Both the position numbers and the translations under genes were made by a program. This document shows, one piece after another, positions 53,683 through 63,630 of a DNA stretch of 64,000 nt; the first letter of the stretch is position 1, and each line of letters begins with the position of its first letter. Location: NCBI GenBank assembly GCA_026004615.1, contig BPJM01000001.1, forward strand, positions 186,001 to 250,000. Reading direction: 5' to 3'. The notes under the pieces are model-generated. The model worked only from the letters and a program-made list of their open reading frames with translations. It made no database searches and was not told the DNA's origin. Origin of the DNA: Planctomycetota bacterium. Its GTDB lineage: Bacteria; Planctomycetota; J058; J103.

Positions 53683-54548
53683 CTATCCCTTCGCCCGCGC
53701 GCCGCCCTCCGGCCGCCAGCCGAGCGCCAGGCCCAAGCGCGCGCGGGCGTCCCCGCCGCGATAGCTGAAGAACTGCTCGCGCTCGCAGCGCGTGCAGCGG
53801 CCCAGGCTGGTGATCCGCACCGCCGGGAGCCCCGCCGCCCGCAGGTCCGCATGGACCAGCGCCACCAGATCGAGGCGCGGGCGCGCCTGCGGCTCGCTGC
53901 GCTCGCGCCACACCCGCCTCCTCGCCGCCGGGCCGCCCGCCCGCCGCCGCCGCCACCTCCTCGCCCACCTCGTAGCAGCACGGTCCGATCGCCGGCCCGA
54001 TCACCGCCAGCAGATCCGCGGGCCGGGCGCCGAACCGCTCCGCGAGCGCGCGCACCGCCGCGCCCGCGATCCCCCGCACCGCGCCCCGCCAGCCCGCATG
54101 GACCACCGCCGCCAGCCGGCGCTCCGGATCCACGAGCCCCAGCGGCACGCAGTCCGCGGCCAGGCTCAGCAGCACCACGCCCGGCTCGGCGGTCACGAGC
54201 GCGTCCGCACCCCGCACCGGATCGCCCACCGCGCCGCCGCCCGCGCCCGCTTGCACGCACACGACCTCGGTGCCGTGCACCTGCCGGCCGCGCACCAGCG
54301 CCGCCACCGGCACGCCCAGCGCCGCCGCGAGCGCGGCGCGCCCGGCCGCGGTCTTCAGGTCCCCGGTCGCCCGGGTGGAGATGGCCGTGCACCAGGCCCG
54401 GGATCGCCTCCAGCGCCGCCACGCGCAGGAGCGTGGCCGCGGCCGCCCGATCCGGCGGGCCCCAGCCCGGCGCGCCCGGCGCGGCGCTGCCCGGCGGCGC
54501 GCCGCCGCGATCCGGCGCGCGCTCCGCCCCCTGGCCCGCCGCGCTCAT
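53683..54548 (-). CDS. pgeF: Purine nucleoside phosphorylase / laccase-domain protein (two apparent +1 frameshifts)
   Basis: Repaired, the protein has 287 residues and the YfiH/PgeF signature: LSLAADCVPLGLVDPERR, VVHAGWRGAVRGI, VIGPAIGPCCYEVG and the C-terminal REQFFSYRGGD. Family members are copper- or zinc-linked enzymes now known to act on purine nucleosides and on misformed peptidoglycan precursors. Removing one base at 54383-54384 restores IPGLVHGISTRATGDLKTA, and one near 53934-53941 joins the C-terminal part. ATG 54548 overlaps the stop of the repaired permease gene (ATGA), which supports both repairs. Confidence 0.8.
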
Positions 54549-56029
54549 GCCGCTCCCCTCGGGAGCGGAGCCCCCGGCGGCAGCCGGCCGCTCGGCCGCG
54601 AGCAGCCGCAGCTCGGGCAGCAGCAGCTCCTCGATCAGGATCTTGGCGATCGCCGCGAGCGGGATGGCCAGCAGCACCCCGAACAGGCCGAACAGCTCTC
54701 CGAACGCGAACAGCGCCACCAGCACCACCACCGGATGGAGCCCCACCTCGCGCCCGAGCACCAGCGGCCCCGCCGCTGCCTCCAGCACCTCCGCCGCCAC
54801 GAACACCGCCAGTGCCCCCAGGATCCGCGCGCCCCAGCCGACCGGGCCGTAGCTGAAGATCACCGCCAGCAAGAAGCCGATCACCACCCCGACCACCGGG
54901 ATGAACGACAGCGCGCCGACGATGAAGCCGATGGTCAGCGAGAACTCGACCCCGAGCGCCCACAGCCCCAGCCAGCAGAACACCCCCTTGGCGGTGGCGA
55001 GCAGCAGCCGCCCGCGGAAAAACGCCGCACACGCCAGGTCGATCCGGCCCAGCACGTGCAGGATCCGCTCGCGATGCCGGCCCGGCAGATACGCCCGCAG
55101 CTGCCCCCGCAGCCGCGGGAAGCCGAGCAGCAGGAAGAAGGTGTAGATCGGCACCAGGAAGATGTAGCCCACGACGGTGATCAGCCCGCTGAACAGCTCC
55201 CCGCTGATCCAGCTCCAGACCGCCTGCGCCACGTCCGCCAGCCAGGTGGTGTTCTTCTTGAGCCGGCCGATCGCACCATCGACCAGCTCGGGATCGAGAC
55301 TGCGGTAGCGCACGAGCAGCGCCTCGCCGATCTCGTCCAAATAACCCCGGACGTGCCGCCAGCCCGCGCGCCGCGCCGCCTCTTCCAGCACCAGCTCCCC
55401 GCTCTCGGTGCGCACGAGCAGCGGCTCCAGCGGCGCGCCGGGCTCGCTCGCGATGGGGCTGCGCTGTCCGTCCTGGTCGAGGTCCAAGAAGGCCAGTCCC
55501 GCGGGCTGCTCGACCACGTAGCCGCGCCCGAAGATCCGCCCGCGCAGGCTCGCCGCCACCGGCGGGGCGGACGCGGCGGCGCCGGCCGCGAGCGCCTGCG
55601 GGGCGCCGATCGCCAACCGCCGCCGGTGGCTGCTCGCCCGCCGCCGCGGCCGGCGGCTCGAACGTCCAGCCGCCGGCGGCGCGTGTCAGCAGCGCATCGA
55701 GCCCGCGGGTGCTGCCGCCGAGCGAGTAGATCACCAGCCCCCCGCAACCGGCTCCCACCAGGAGCAGGAGCGTCAGGATCGCGATGCTGCGCGGTAGCCG
55801 CAGCCGGTGTTTCGAACACCCGCACCAGCGGATCGAGCACGTACGCGATCAGCAGCGCCAGCAGCAGCGGATTGAGCACCGCCCGCAGCCGGTAGGCGAG
55901 CAGCAACACTCCCACCGCTACCAGCGACAGGTAGGCGAGCCGGCGGCGGCGGCTCGCGAACAGCGAGCCGCGCTGCACGCCCGGCTCCGGCACCGCAGCA
56001 GGGCCGCTCAGCGGGTCTCGGCCAGACAC
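54545..56029 (-). CDS. AI-2E family permease (three apparent +1 frameshifts)
   Basis: Repaired, this is a 493-residue membrane protein of the AI-2E/PerM transporter family. It has an N-terminal helix pair (LVAVGVLLLAYRLRAVLNPL; LIAYVLDPLVRVFET), a large soluble insert, and the diagnostic C-terminal half (LGFPRLRGQLRAYLP; LGVEFSLTIGFIVGALSFIP; PVVVLVALFAFGELFGLFGV). Removing one base at 55806-55807, 55615-55616 and 54555-54558 gives one frame that ends in a TGA overlapping the pgeF ATG. The start is uncertain: GTG 56029 overlaps the Minf_1886 gene by 22 bases; GTG 55990 is an alternative. The substrate is unknown. Confidence 0.78.
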
Positions 56030-56397
56030 AGGCGCAGCGCCACTTCGTCGTCGAACGCCTCGTCAAAGGCGTATACCTCGTCGAAATCCTCGATGGTGTC
56101 GGTATCGGTCTTGCCCATGAGGCCGATCCGGATCAGATCGAAGACCATCTCGCCGAAGTCGCGCGTGCGGTGCACGCCCCACTGCCGCAACACGGTGCGC
56201 GCGAGCGGCCCGAACTTCTCCAGCGCGAGATCGCGCAGGCCCGCGCACAGCTCCTGGCCCGTCACGTGCCGCCGCTCGCCGATGCGGCGCACCGTGTAGT
56301 CGAGCGCATCGAAGATGAACAGGTATGCCTCCAGCGGATGGCGCCCGCCCCGTTCTCTGACCAGCTCGCGGATGCGATGGATCGGATCGTCGCCCAT
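56008..56397 (-). CDS. Minf_1886 family protein
   Basis: This 129-residue soluble protein matches the small conserved Minf_1886 family by its features: YLFIFDALDYTVRRIGERRH near the N-terminus, VTGQELCAGLRDLALEKFGP and WGVHRTRDFGEMVFDLIRIG, with an acidic C-terminus. The family is common in the Planctomycetes-Verrucomicrobia group and has no assigned function. ATG 56397 is the start. It lies between holB and the AI-2E permease in an apparent operon beginning at tmk, and overlaps the permease start. It is one of the better taxonomic hints in the window. Confidence 0.85.
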   Translation of the reverse strand: MGDDPIHRIRELVRERGGRHPLEAYLFIFDALDYTVRRIGERRHVTGQELCAGLRDLALEKFGPLARTVLRQWGVHRTRDFGEMVFDLIRIGLMGKTDTDTIEDFDEVYAFDEAFDDEVALRLCLAETR

Positions 56398-56470
56398 GCC
56401 TGCTCCTCCGCGCACCTCGTCCGGGTGCGCAGTCGCTCGGTTTGCCCTGCCTGTCCGCACGTCCCCGGTC

Positions 56471-57587
56471 TCAGCCGCGCGGCCCGCGCGGCGCCGTGCC
56501 CTTCGCCGGCGCGCTCGCGCCCTGCACCCCCCGCCGCCGCGCCCTGCGGCTCCAGGATGGCCGCCAGGTCGAGCGCGAGCACGCTCAGCACGAGCGGCAC
56601 CAGCGCATTGCCCTCGAGCTGGCGCGCCGCCGCCAGCGCGCGCAGCACCGCGCGCCGCCACCGCCCGAGCGGCTGCCCCCCCAGCGCTGCCGCGCGCAAC
56701 CGCTCGCGCAGCCGCGCGAGCAGGCGGTCGATGATCAGCAGCGCCGCGCGCCGCTCCTCCATCCGCGCCCCCTGCCCCCGCCCGCCCGCAGCGGCCGCCG
56801 CCTTCGACGCCGTCCGTTCGCCGCCCCGCGGCGCCGCGTCCTGCGCCGCCTCCTCCTGCACCCGCCCCAGCAGCTCGACCGCCCGCTCGCCGCGCGCAAG
56901 CGGTGCGCTGCCCGCCGCCTCCCCTTCGCCCAGCAGCCACCGCACCGCCTGCTCCGCCGCCTGCCCGCCGGCCGGCGCCGCCAGCCCGCCGGCAAGCGCC
57001 GGCGGCGGCAAGCGCACCTCGATGCAGCGCGAGCGGACCGTCGGCAACACCGCGTCCGGCCGCGCGGCGAGCAGGATCAGCAGCGCGCCCGAGGGTGGCT
57101 CCTCCAGCGTCTTGAGCAGCGCGTTGGCGGCCGCGGGCTGCAGCAGCTCGGCCTGCTCGACCAGCAGCACCCGCCCGCGCGCGAACACCGGCATGAGCCC
57201 GAACTCGGCGATCGCCGCCCGGATCTGCTCGATGCCCAGTCCCTGCTTGCCGGGCTCGGCAACCAGGTGCAGGAAATCGGGGTGCGTGCCGGCGCGCACC
57301 AGCCGGCAGGCCCGGCAGGCACCGCAGGCATCGGCGCGCGCCGTGCCGTCCGCGCACAGCACCGCCCCCACCAGCGCCAGCGCCAGCGCGCGCTTGCCCG
57401 CCCCCTCGGGCCCGTAGAACAGGTAGGCGTGCGCCAGCCGCTCCGAGGCGAGCGCAGCGCCGAGCGCCTGCGCCGCCCGCCCCAGGCCGCCGCCTCGTGC
57501 CACCAGCGCCTGCAGACCGGCAGCACCGGCGCCGGCCACGCCCGCCACGCCGCTCGCCGCCGCGGCCGTGCCCGCGCGCGCGCTCAC
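56471..57587 (-). CDS. holB: DNA polymerase III delta'-type clamp-loader subunit (one apparent +1 frameshift)
   Basis: This is a 371-residue AAA+ clamp-loader subunit. The P-loop region is FYGPEGAGKRALALAL and the zinc-binding cysteines are CGACRACRLVRAG. The DEAD-like Walker B is in VLLVEQAELLQPAAANALLK, and sensor 1 is LILLAARPDAVLPTVRSRC with the SRC motif. It is part of the replisome with tau/gamma and delta. GTG 57587 overlaps the tmk stop (GTGA), the usual tmk-holB order. The last frame break is repaired by removing one base from the C6 run 56527-56532, which gives a TGA at 56471; without it the frame would run into the next gene. Confidence 0.86.
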
Positions 57588-58423
57588 CGCTCCGCCTCCG
57601 CCGCTGCCGGCGCGCGCCCCAGCACCTCCAGCGCGAGTTCCAGCACCGAGGCCGCCAGCTGCTCGGGCGCACGGGCTGCATCGAGCACCTCGACCCGCCC
57701 GGGCAACCGCCCGGCGCGCGCCAGCGCGGCGTAGCGCCGGTAGCCCTCGACCACCGCGGCCAGCCAGGCGCGCCCGCGCCCCTCGAACCGGTCCCCCCGG
57801 CCGCGCTCGCCGCCGAGCCGGGCCGCGGCGGCCTCGGCCTCGAGGTCGAGCACCACCGTGAGGTCCGGCACCAGCCCCCCGGTCGCGAGCAGGCTCAGCG
57901 CCACGGCGGCCTCGATCGCACGGTCGATCGCGGCCCGTCGGTCCGCTGCAGCTGGGTCGCCGTGGCTCGCACCCCCGCGCGCCGCCGGTGCGGCCCCAGC
58001 GCCGCCCGCGGCCGCGAGCACGGCGGCGAGCGGCCCCCAACCCGCCGCCAGCGGCTCCATCCCGTGGCGGGCGCACGCCGCGCCCTGGTAGACCGCGGTC
58101 GAGGCGTAGAACCGGTCGGCGATCACGACCCGGCCGGCGGCCAGCGCGGGCCGGATCAGCCGCTCGGTCAGCTCCGCCCGCGCCGCCTGGAACAGGAACA
58201 GCTCCGCGCGCGGCCCGATCGGCTCCGGTGCCTCGAGCAGCAGCGCGCGCACGCGCTCGCCGAGCGCAGTGCCACCCGGCTCGCGCACCGCCACCACCTC
58301 GAAGCCCCGCGCCCGCAGCGCCGCCTCCAGCCGCCGCGCCTGGGTGGTCTTGCCGGCACCGTCGGGTCCTTCCAGCGCGATCAAGGTGCCGCGCCCGCCC
58401 GGCTCCGCTCCTGCTTCCGGCAT
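57584..58423 (-). CDS. tmk: Thymidylate kinase
   Basis: This 279-residue P-loop kinase converts dTMP to dTDP. It has ALEGPDGAGKTTQARRLE at residues 16-33, REPGGTALGERVRALLLE, the DR(Y/F) motif VIADRFYASTAVYQG and the LID-region RFEGRG. Most thymidylate kinases have 200-215 residues; this one has an Ala/Gly-rich insert of about 50 residues near 130-185, before LSLLATGGLVPDLTVVLDLE. ATG 58423 fits. It is the first gene of the tmk-holB-Minf_1886-permease-pgeF run. I see no gene in the 253 bases between it and the gene ending at 58677. Confidence 0.92.
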   Translation of the reverse strand: MPEAGAEPGGRGTLIALEGPDGAGKTTQARRLEAALRARGFEVVAVREPGGTALGERVRALLLEAPEPIGPRAELFLFQAARAELTERLIRPALAAGRVVIADRFYASTAVYQGAACARHGMEPLAAGWGPLAAVLAAAGGAGAAPAARGGASHGDPAAADRRAAIDRAIEAAVALSLLATGGLVPDLTVVLDLEAEAAAARLGGERGRGDRFEGRGRAWLAAVVEGYRRYAALARAGRLPGRVEVLDAARAPEQLAASVLELALEVLGRAPAAAEAER

Positions 58424-58676
58424 GTCGCGCCACCCCGCAGCCGGCGCGCGCGGCCCGCCACCCCGCCCCGCGGCGCGGCGCGGCGCGGCGGGCCGCGCCA
58501 ACCGCGGCCTCGCACTCCGAGTTCCTTCAGTCTAGCCCCGGCTCCGACGCCCCTCAAACCCGAGCTCGCGGTGCGCTGGCCCCGCCCACGCCCCGGATGC
58601 GCCGGTGGTGCGGCCGCCGGCGCGCGCCCCGGACCTGGCCGCGCACCGGCGCGGCGGCCCGCCGCCGCTTGCCGGC

Positions 58677-61563
58677 TCAGGCCGGTGCGCTCGCCGCTCG
58701 CAGCCGCCGGCGCACCGCGGCCGCAAGGGCGAGGAGCACGAGCCAGGGCAGGGCCGCGCCCGGCGCACCGGGACCGAGCGCGCAGCCACCGCTCCGGCCG
58801 CTGCTCCCCCCGCGACCGCCAGCGCCAGCGCTGCCGCCGCCCGTGCCCGGCGCCGCCGGCTGCCACGCGATCGGCGCCAGCCCGGCCGGCGGAGCGCTCG
58901 CCGTCGCCCCACCGTGGGGAGGCAGCGGCAGTACCCCCGGGCCAGGACAGGCGCACCTGGCCCGCGGGCGGCAGGCTCGCGGCTGCATCGGCCCACACGA
59001 GCACCGCCCAGGTCCCGGCCGTGTGCAGGTCCACCACTTGGGGCGTCGAGCTGACCGGATGCGGTCCGCTCGCGGCGAGGCGCGGACCACCCAGCCAGGA
59101 CGCACCCGTGCTGCCCGCGGGCAGGGGCGCGAAAAAGGCCCACGACAGCCCCGCCGGGCCATCCACCTGCAGCTGGGCCGTTGCCGTCACCGGCACGTCG
59201 ACCTCGAACAGCAGCGCCACGTCGCCCGGCCCGCCCCAGGGCGCCGTCGCCGCGCCACCGTAGGCCGCGGGGTGCACGTCCGCGTGCTCCACCAGCGCCG
59301 GCCCCAAGGCAGCCCACGGATCGAGCACCCCCGCGGTCGGGCTCACCGCCGCCGCCCGCCCGTCGAACAGGGCAAAGTCGGCGTACGGGGAGCCGCGGTC
59401 ACTGGTGGCGCCGCCGATCTCCAGGTCCCAGTCGTCCTGCGGATCGAGCGCCCGCACGACCACCGCGTTCCAGTGGCCTGCCTGTGGATTCAGGGCGAAG
59501 GTGCCCGCTGCGCCGCCGCTGCCCGCCTGCACCGGCTGGCCCTGCACCAGTGCCAAGGGCGGCGGGAAGGTGAGCCGCACCTGTCCGGCAGGAGCGGGCA
59601 CGGTCGCGTGCGCCAGCACCACCACGGCCCAGGTCCCGGAGCTGTGAAAGTCGACGAACTGCCGAATGCCGCTGCTCCAGCCGCGGCCGCCGCGGCCGCC
59701 CCACGAGGCCCCGCCGCTGCCCGCAGGCTCCAGCACCGCCCACTCCAGGTAGCCCGGGCCATCGACACCGACCAGGTGCGTGCCGGGCGTGCTCACCTCG
59801 AGCTCGAACACCAGCGCCACGTCCCCGGCCCCGCCCCACGGAGCGCTCGCGTCCTGGCCGAGCGTGGCCGGGTGCACGTCGGCGTGCTCGACGAGCGCGG
59901 TCGCGGTGCCGCTCCCGAGCACCACCTCGCCGCCGGTGGGGTCCACCGTGCCCGCACGCCCGTCGAACGCCACGAAGTCGATATTGGGAGCGGCGGTGCG
60001 CGAGCGCACCGCGCCGGCGAACACGTCCCAGTCCGTCACCGGATCCTCCGGCAGCGCCGCCACGACGTTCCAGGCACCGGCCCGCGGCGTGATCTCGAAG
60101 CGCTGCCAGGAAGCGGTCTGCGGCGAGAGCGCCGTCCGGGCCGGCACGCCCTCGATCAGCTGCAGTGGCGGCGGGGGCTGACCCCAGCGCACCCGAAGCA
60201 TCCCGGCCTGCCCGGGTCCCCCGTCGCGGCAGACAAGCAGGGCCCAGTAGCCCGCGGTCGAGAAGCTGACCGCGGTCATGGTGGCAGAGACGGGACCGCC
60301 ATGTACCGCCCCTGCCAGCGTCTGCCAGCGGGTATCGTAGCCCGGCCGCAACAGCGCCCAGCGCAGCCCCGCCGGACCGTCGACGCTGAGGGTGTGCGGC
60401 AGCCCGAGGTCCGACGGGCGCACGTCGAGCTCCCACAGGTGCGCGATCTGCCCGGCCCCCCAGTCGAAATCCACCTCCTGGCCCACGCGCAGCGCATCGA
60501 GCCCGGCGTGTTGCAGAGCGGCGGGCGCAGGCGCCCCGCCGCTCAGCCGTGCGGTCCCGTCCAGCTCGGCGATCGCGCCCCGGTGGCCGTCGGCGAGCAG
60601 GACCTCGCAGGCGGGCGCGGCCGCGGCGCTGCGCGCCCCGCCGATCTCCAGCTCCCAGTCGGCAGCGGCGCTGCTGAGCGCGACCGCGTTCCAGTGGTGC
60701 TGCTCGGGCGCGAGCTGAAAGGTGCTCGGCGAGCTGTCGATGACGAGCGGCTCACCGATGCGGATCGACGGATCGATGACCACCGGCCACCGGCGCGCCG
60801 GATCGGCGAGCCAGTCCGGCGGCAGCTCCACCTCCAGCCGCAGCCCTCGGCCGTCGCGCTCCGCCCGCACGACCATCGCGGCGAGAAACGCGCTGTCGAG
60901 CGCGCCCGGCAGCGGCTCGAGCTCGTACAGCCGCGGCGCCTCCAGGCGGGCGCGCTCGCGGCCCCGCGCATCGAGGATCGGCAGGCTTTGCGTCGCCCGC
61001 AGCGCCCCGCCCGGGCCGAGCTCCGCCAGCCGCCAGCCCTCCGGCAGCACGAGCGTCTCCTCGAGCCACAGCCGCCTCGCCCGCGCGGCCGCCCCCAGCG
61101 CCTCGGACGGCCAGCGTTCGAGCACCAGCTCGCTCTTGACGCGCGCCGGCCCGACCGCGACGCGCAGCTCCGCCGCTGCGCCGCCGAGCACACCCGCGTA
61201 GCGCACCGCGCGCTCGCCGGCGTGCACGCCCGCCGCGCGCCGGGGCGAGAGCCCGGCCTGCCCGCCGCCGTGCTCGGGCGGGCGTACGGCGAGCAGCCGC
61301 ACCGCGGTGCCGAGCTCCAGCACCGCGCCATCGGCGAAGACCAGCCGCGCTGGCGCTGCTGCGCTCTCCGCCGGCAGCTCCACCCGCACCGCCGCCGCCT
61401 CGAACGTCCAGCCGCGCGCGGCCGCAGCCGGCTCGCGCGCCACGGACCCGCGCGCGGCCGCCCCGCTCGATTCCACGAGCAGCAGGATTCCCACCAGGGC
61501 ACCCGCCGCGCACCGCGCCACACCGAGTCCCGCGCCACCGGCGACCCGCTGCCCTGCCGCCAT
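58677..61563 (-). CDS. Large exported three-module protein with C-terminal sorting-like tail (one apparent +1 frameshift)
   Basis: Repaired at the C5 run 58935-58939, this is a 961-residue protein. A signal peptide (VARCAAGALVGILLLVESSG) leads into an N-terminal domain of about 280 residues. Three copies of a roughly 200-residue module follow, each starting with a WN-V ... DW-LEIGGA-S block and ending in an STGTWAVLV-like strand. The last 35 residues read SGGCALGPGAPG, a hydrophobic helix (LPWLVLLALAAAV) and RRRLR. This is the three-part plan of C-terminal sorting signals such as the GlyGly-, MYXO- and Synerg-CTERM types. ATG 61563 has AGGAGG at six bases and a strong promoter upstream. It is probably a surface or secreted protein; the function is unknown. 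Confidence 0.8.
58940..60710 (-). repeat. Three tandem protein modules of about 200 residues
   Basis: Within the exported protein, module starts lie near 60708 (WNAVALSSAAADWELEIGGA), 60085 (WNVVAALPEDPVTDWDVFAG) and 59480 (WNAVVVRALDPQDDWDLEIG), about 605-620 bases apart. Modules two and three also share LVEHADVHPA, SAPWGG or TAPWGG, a GDVAL-FE block and VDGPG or VDGPAG. Module one is the most diverged. They look like related beta-sandwich domains produced by tandem duplication. Confidence 0.75.
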
Positions 61564-61642
61564 CTCCGGACCTCCTGGCACTGCACCACTTCGCCACCGG
61601 GCGCACGAACGCAACCCAGGTCGTCACCCGCAAAAGGCCCCC

Positions 61643-61670
61643 ATGATAGCGGAGCGCGATTCCGTTTCAA
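61643..61670 (-). promoter_or_regulatory. Sigma70-type promoter of the three-module exported protein
   Basis: The minus strand reads TTGAAA (61665-61670), a 16-base spacer and TATCAT (61643-61648), about 80 bases before the start at 61563. Both hexamers match five of six consensus bases, the best promoter-like sequence I found in the window. Confidence 0.55.
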
Positions 61671-62054
61671 GACGCGGTCGGCGGGATTGCCGGCCGTTCC
61701 GGGACCGGGTCCCTCGTAGGGTGCATCTCGGTGCGGCGCTCGACCCGGCCTGGGGAGCCGTCCGAGCTGCCCGGTCTCACCCGGGCGTGGGGACAGGAGT
61801 CTGTGCCCGCCGAGCTGCCCTGTGCCCGCTGGCGCATGCGACCCGCTGCCCGCGGGGCGCGGGGCGCCGCCGGCCGGAGTCTGCTGCCCGCCATGGCTGC
61901 ACCGGCCTCGGCGGTGCTGCGGCGGCGGCCGGCGGAGCCGCCGGATGGCCTGGTGGCACCACCCTATGCACCGCCCGCAGGACGACTGGGGAGCAACCTG
62001 CCACCGCCTGTCGGAAAGCTGGACAACGGCCTGCCCCGATCACGCGGGGTGGCC

Positions 62055-62084
62055 TTGCATAGGGCCTGTGCCCCACTCTACCAT
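62055..62084 (+). promoter_or_regulatory. Possible promoter of the exported protein gene at 62158
   Basis: TTGCAT (62055-62060), an 18-base spacer and TACCAT (62079-62084) lie about 75 bases before the ATG at 62158. The -10 matches four of six consensus bases and the -35 three, so this is a modest call. Confidence 0.32.
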
Positions 62085-62157
62085 CGGCTGCCGGTGAAGG
62101 GTGGACCCCGCAGCGCATGAGCGCTGGGCCACGCCCTTGCGGAGGGGAGGTCTCCAC

Positions 62158-63588
62158 ATGCCGATCGTTGCCCGAGGAAGGCGCCGCGCGCGCGCGACGG
62201 CCGCGGCGGCACTGCTCGTCGGTCTCGGTTTCGGATCCGTCACTCCGGCGTACGGCAAGGCGAAGTCCGACTGGGAGCTCGAAGCCGCTCTGGGCGCCCA
62301 GCGCGCCGAGCAGGCGCGCCGGATCTATGTGGACCAGGGCAAGCTGGCCCCGCTCGGTCCGGAGGACCGCAACCGGCTCGCCACGATCTGCGCGCAGAGT
62401 ACGGCCCTGTGCACCAGCTGGTTGGAGGAATGGGCCGCGAACGGCCGCCTGAAGAGCAGTCCGTTCGAGACGTCGCCGCCGAAGAAGCTGGCCGACGGCA
62501 TCGCGGCCGCCATGGCCGCGGGCGGCCTCACCAGACTCGTGAGCCAGATGAACGAGCTGACGAATTCGGTGCTCGCGTTGCGTGCGCTCGGCACTGCCCA
62601 GCCGCTCGCCGGACTGGACGCCGCGATCAAAGACCTGGAGGAGGGGCTCTATCTCGTCTGGGTGTCGTCGAAACAGCCGGAGAACTTCTTCTGGTATCCC
62701 TTCGGGCTGGCCCGCAGCTCGGGCCACAAGACGCTCTTCGACCCCTACCGGGGCCAGCTCCACTCCAGCACGAGCAAGGACATCGCGGCGGCGACCGAGC
62801 AGGCGCTCAAGCGGTTCGGCGACAGGGGCCATTGGTCGTTCCAGGTGCTCCAGGTCGACGTGGACCTGGACCTCGAAGAAGTCGAGCGGGTGATCACCGA
62901 GATCGCCGCTGAGATCTACAAGAGCGGCGAGACCCAGGAACTGGCGAAGGCGGCGATCGGCAAGCCGCTCCGCAACAAAACCCTCGGTGCCGACCTCGTG
63001 CGCGTCGCCGGCGGCATCCGGATCGTCCACAACGGCAACGTCGTGCTCGAGCGCAAGGACGGGACGACCGTATACCAGGTGCTCGCGACGCTGCAGCAGG
63101 TGTTCGGGGCGAACGTCGAGGTGCCCCCGGAGAACGACAACGTCTACGACAAAGACCATCAGGAAGCCCTGCAGAGGATGCTGGTCGAGGGCTGGGACAA
63201 CGCCGGCGACCTGTCGGCGACGCTGCGGCTCGTGGCGCAGGGGGTCATCACCACCGGGCAAAAGATGCACACCGACGCGTGCCGCGCCCGCGGTATCGAA
63301 CTCTGGACGATCAACCGCCTCGACCCGGACTTCAAGGCTGGAGAAGACAACTGGCGCATCGACATCGAGGTCAACGACAAGGAGGTCGTCGTCCGCCACA
63401 CGACCTCGCTGCACGAGGAGGACACGGAGTGGACGGGGGAACAGAAGGTGTGGCGCCCCTACAAACTGCGCTTCATCTTTAGCTTCACCTATGTGCGAGG
63501 CACCTTCTCGGCGCAGGGCAAGACGGCGAAGGTGCTCGCCTCGCCACTCGACTTCAAGTTGGAGAAGGCGAAGGCAGCCCGGCAGTAG
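62158..63588 (+). CDS. Exported protein of unknown function with atypical composition
   Basis: I do not recognise this 476-residue protein. A signal peptide (TAAAALLVGLGFGSVTPAYG) is followed by about 440 mostly soluble residues. They are rich in Lys, Asn, Thr and Asp compared with the Ala/Arg-rich proteins around it, for example KDIAAATEQALKRFGDRGHW and WRIDIEVNDKEVVVRHTTSL. ATG 62158 has GGAGGGGAGG seven bases upstream. The gene stands alone, divergent from the three-module protein and convergent with a methyltransferase gene. Its Lys- and Asn-richer content could reflect recent transfer or simply a different fold class. Confidence 0.8.
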   Translation: MPIVARGRRRARATAAAALLVGLGFGSVTPAYGKAKSDWELEAALGAQRAEQARRIYVDQGKLAPLGPEDRNRLATICAQSTALCTSWLEEWAANGRLKSSPFETSPPKKLADGIAAAMAAGGLTRLVSQMNELTNSVLALRALGTAQPLAGLDAAIKDLEEGLYLVWVSSKQPENFFWYPFGLARSSGHKTLFDPYRGQLHSSTSKDIAAATEQALKRFGDRGHWSFQVLQVDVDLDLEEVERVITEIAAEIYKSGETQELAKAAIGKPLRNKTLGADLVRVAGGIRIVHNGNVVLERKDGTTVYQVLATLQQVFGANVEVPPENDNVYDKDHQEALQRMLVEGWDNAGDLSATLRLVAQGVITTGQKMHTDACRARGIELWTINRLDPDFKAGEDNWRIDIEVNDKEVVVRHTTSLHEEDTEWTGEQKVWRPYKLRFIFSFTYVRGTFSAQGKTAKVLASPLDFKLEKAKAARQ

Positions 63589-63630
63589 CGCCGCGGCCGC
63601 TGGCGCCCTGGACCGCCGCGCGCGCATCCC

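Larger units (their letters stand above)
61564..62157. other. Divergent intergenic region between two exported-protein genes
   Basis: This 594-base stretch separates two divergently transcribed genes for exported proteins. I find no supported coding frame in it. A good minus-strand promoter is near the left end and a weaker plus-strand promoter near the right end. The central 400 bases show nothing recognisable. Confidence 0.6.

Noticed and set aside
56262..56470. holB reading on into the Minf_1886 gene
   Set aside because: Removing one base from the C6 run at 56527-56532 gives a natural stop at 56471, and the extra translation looks like shadow sequence.
61667..62130. Small open frames in the divergent intergenic region
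   Set aside because: They lack ribosome-binding sites and recognisable motifs and overlap the predicted promoters.
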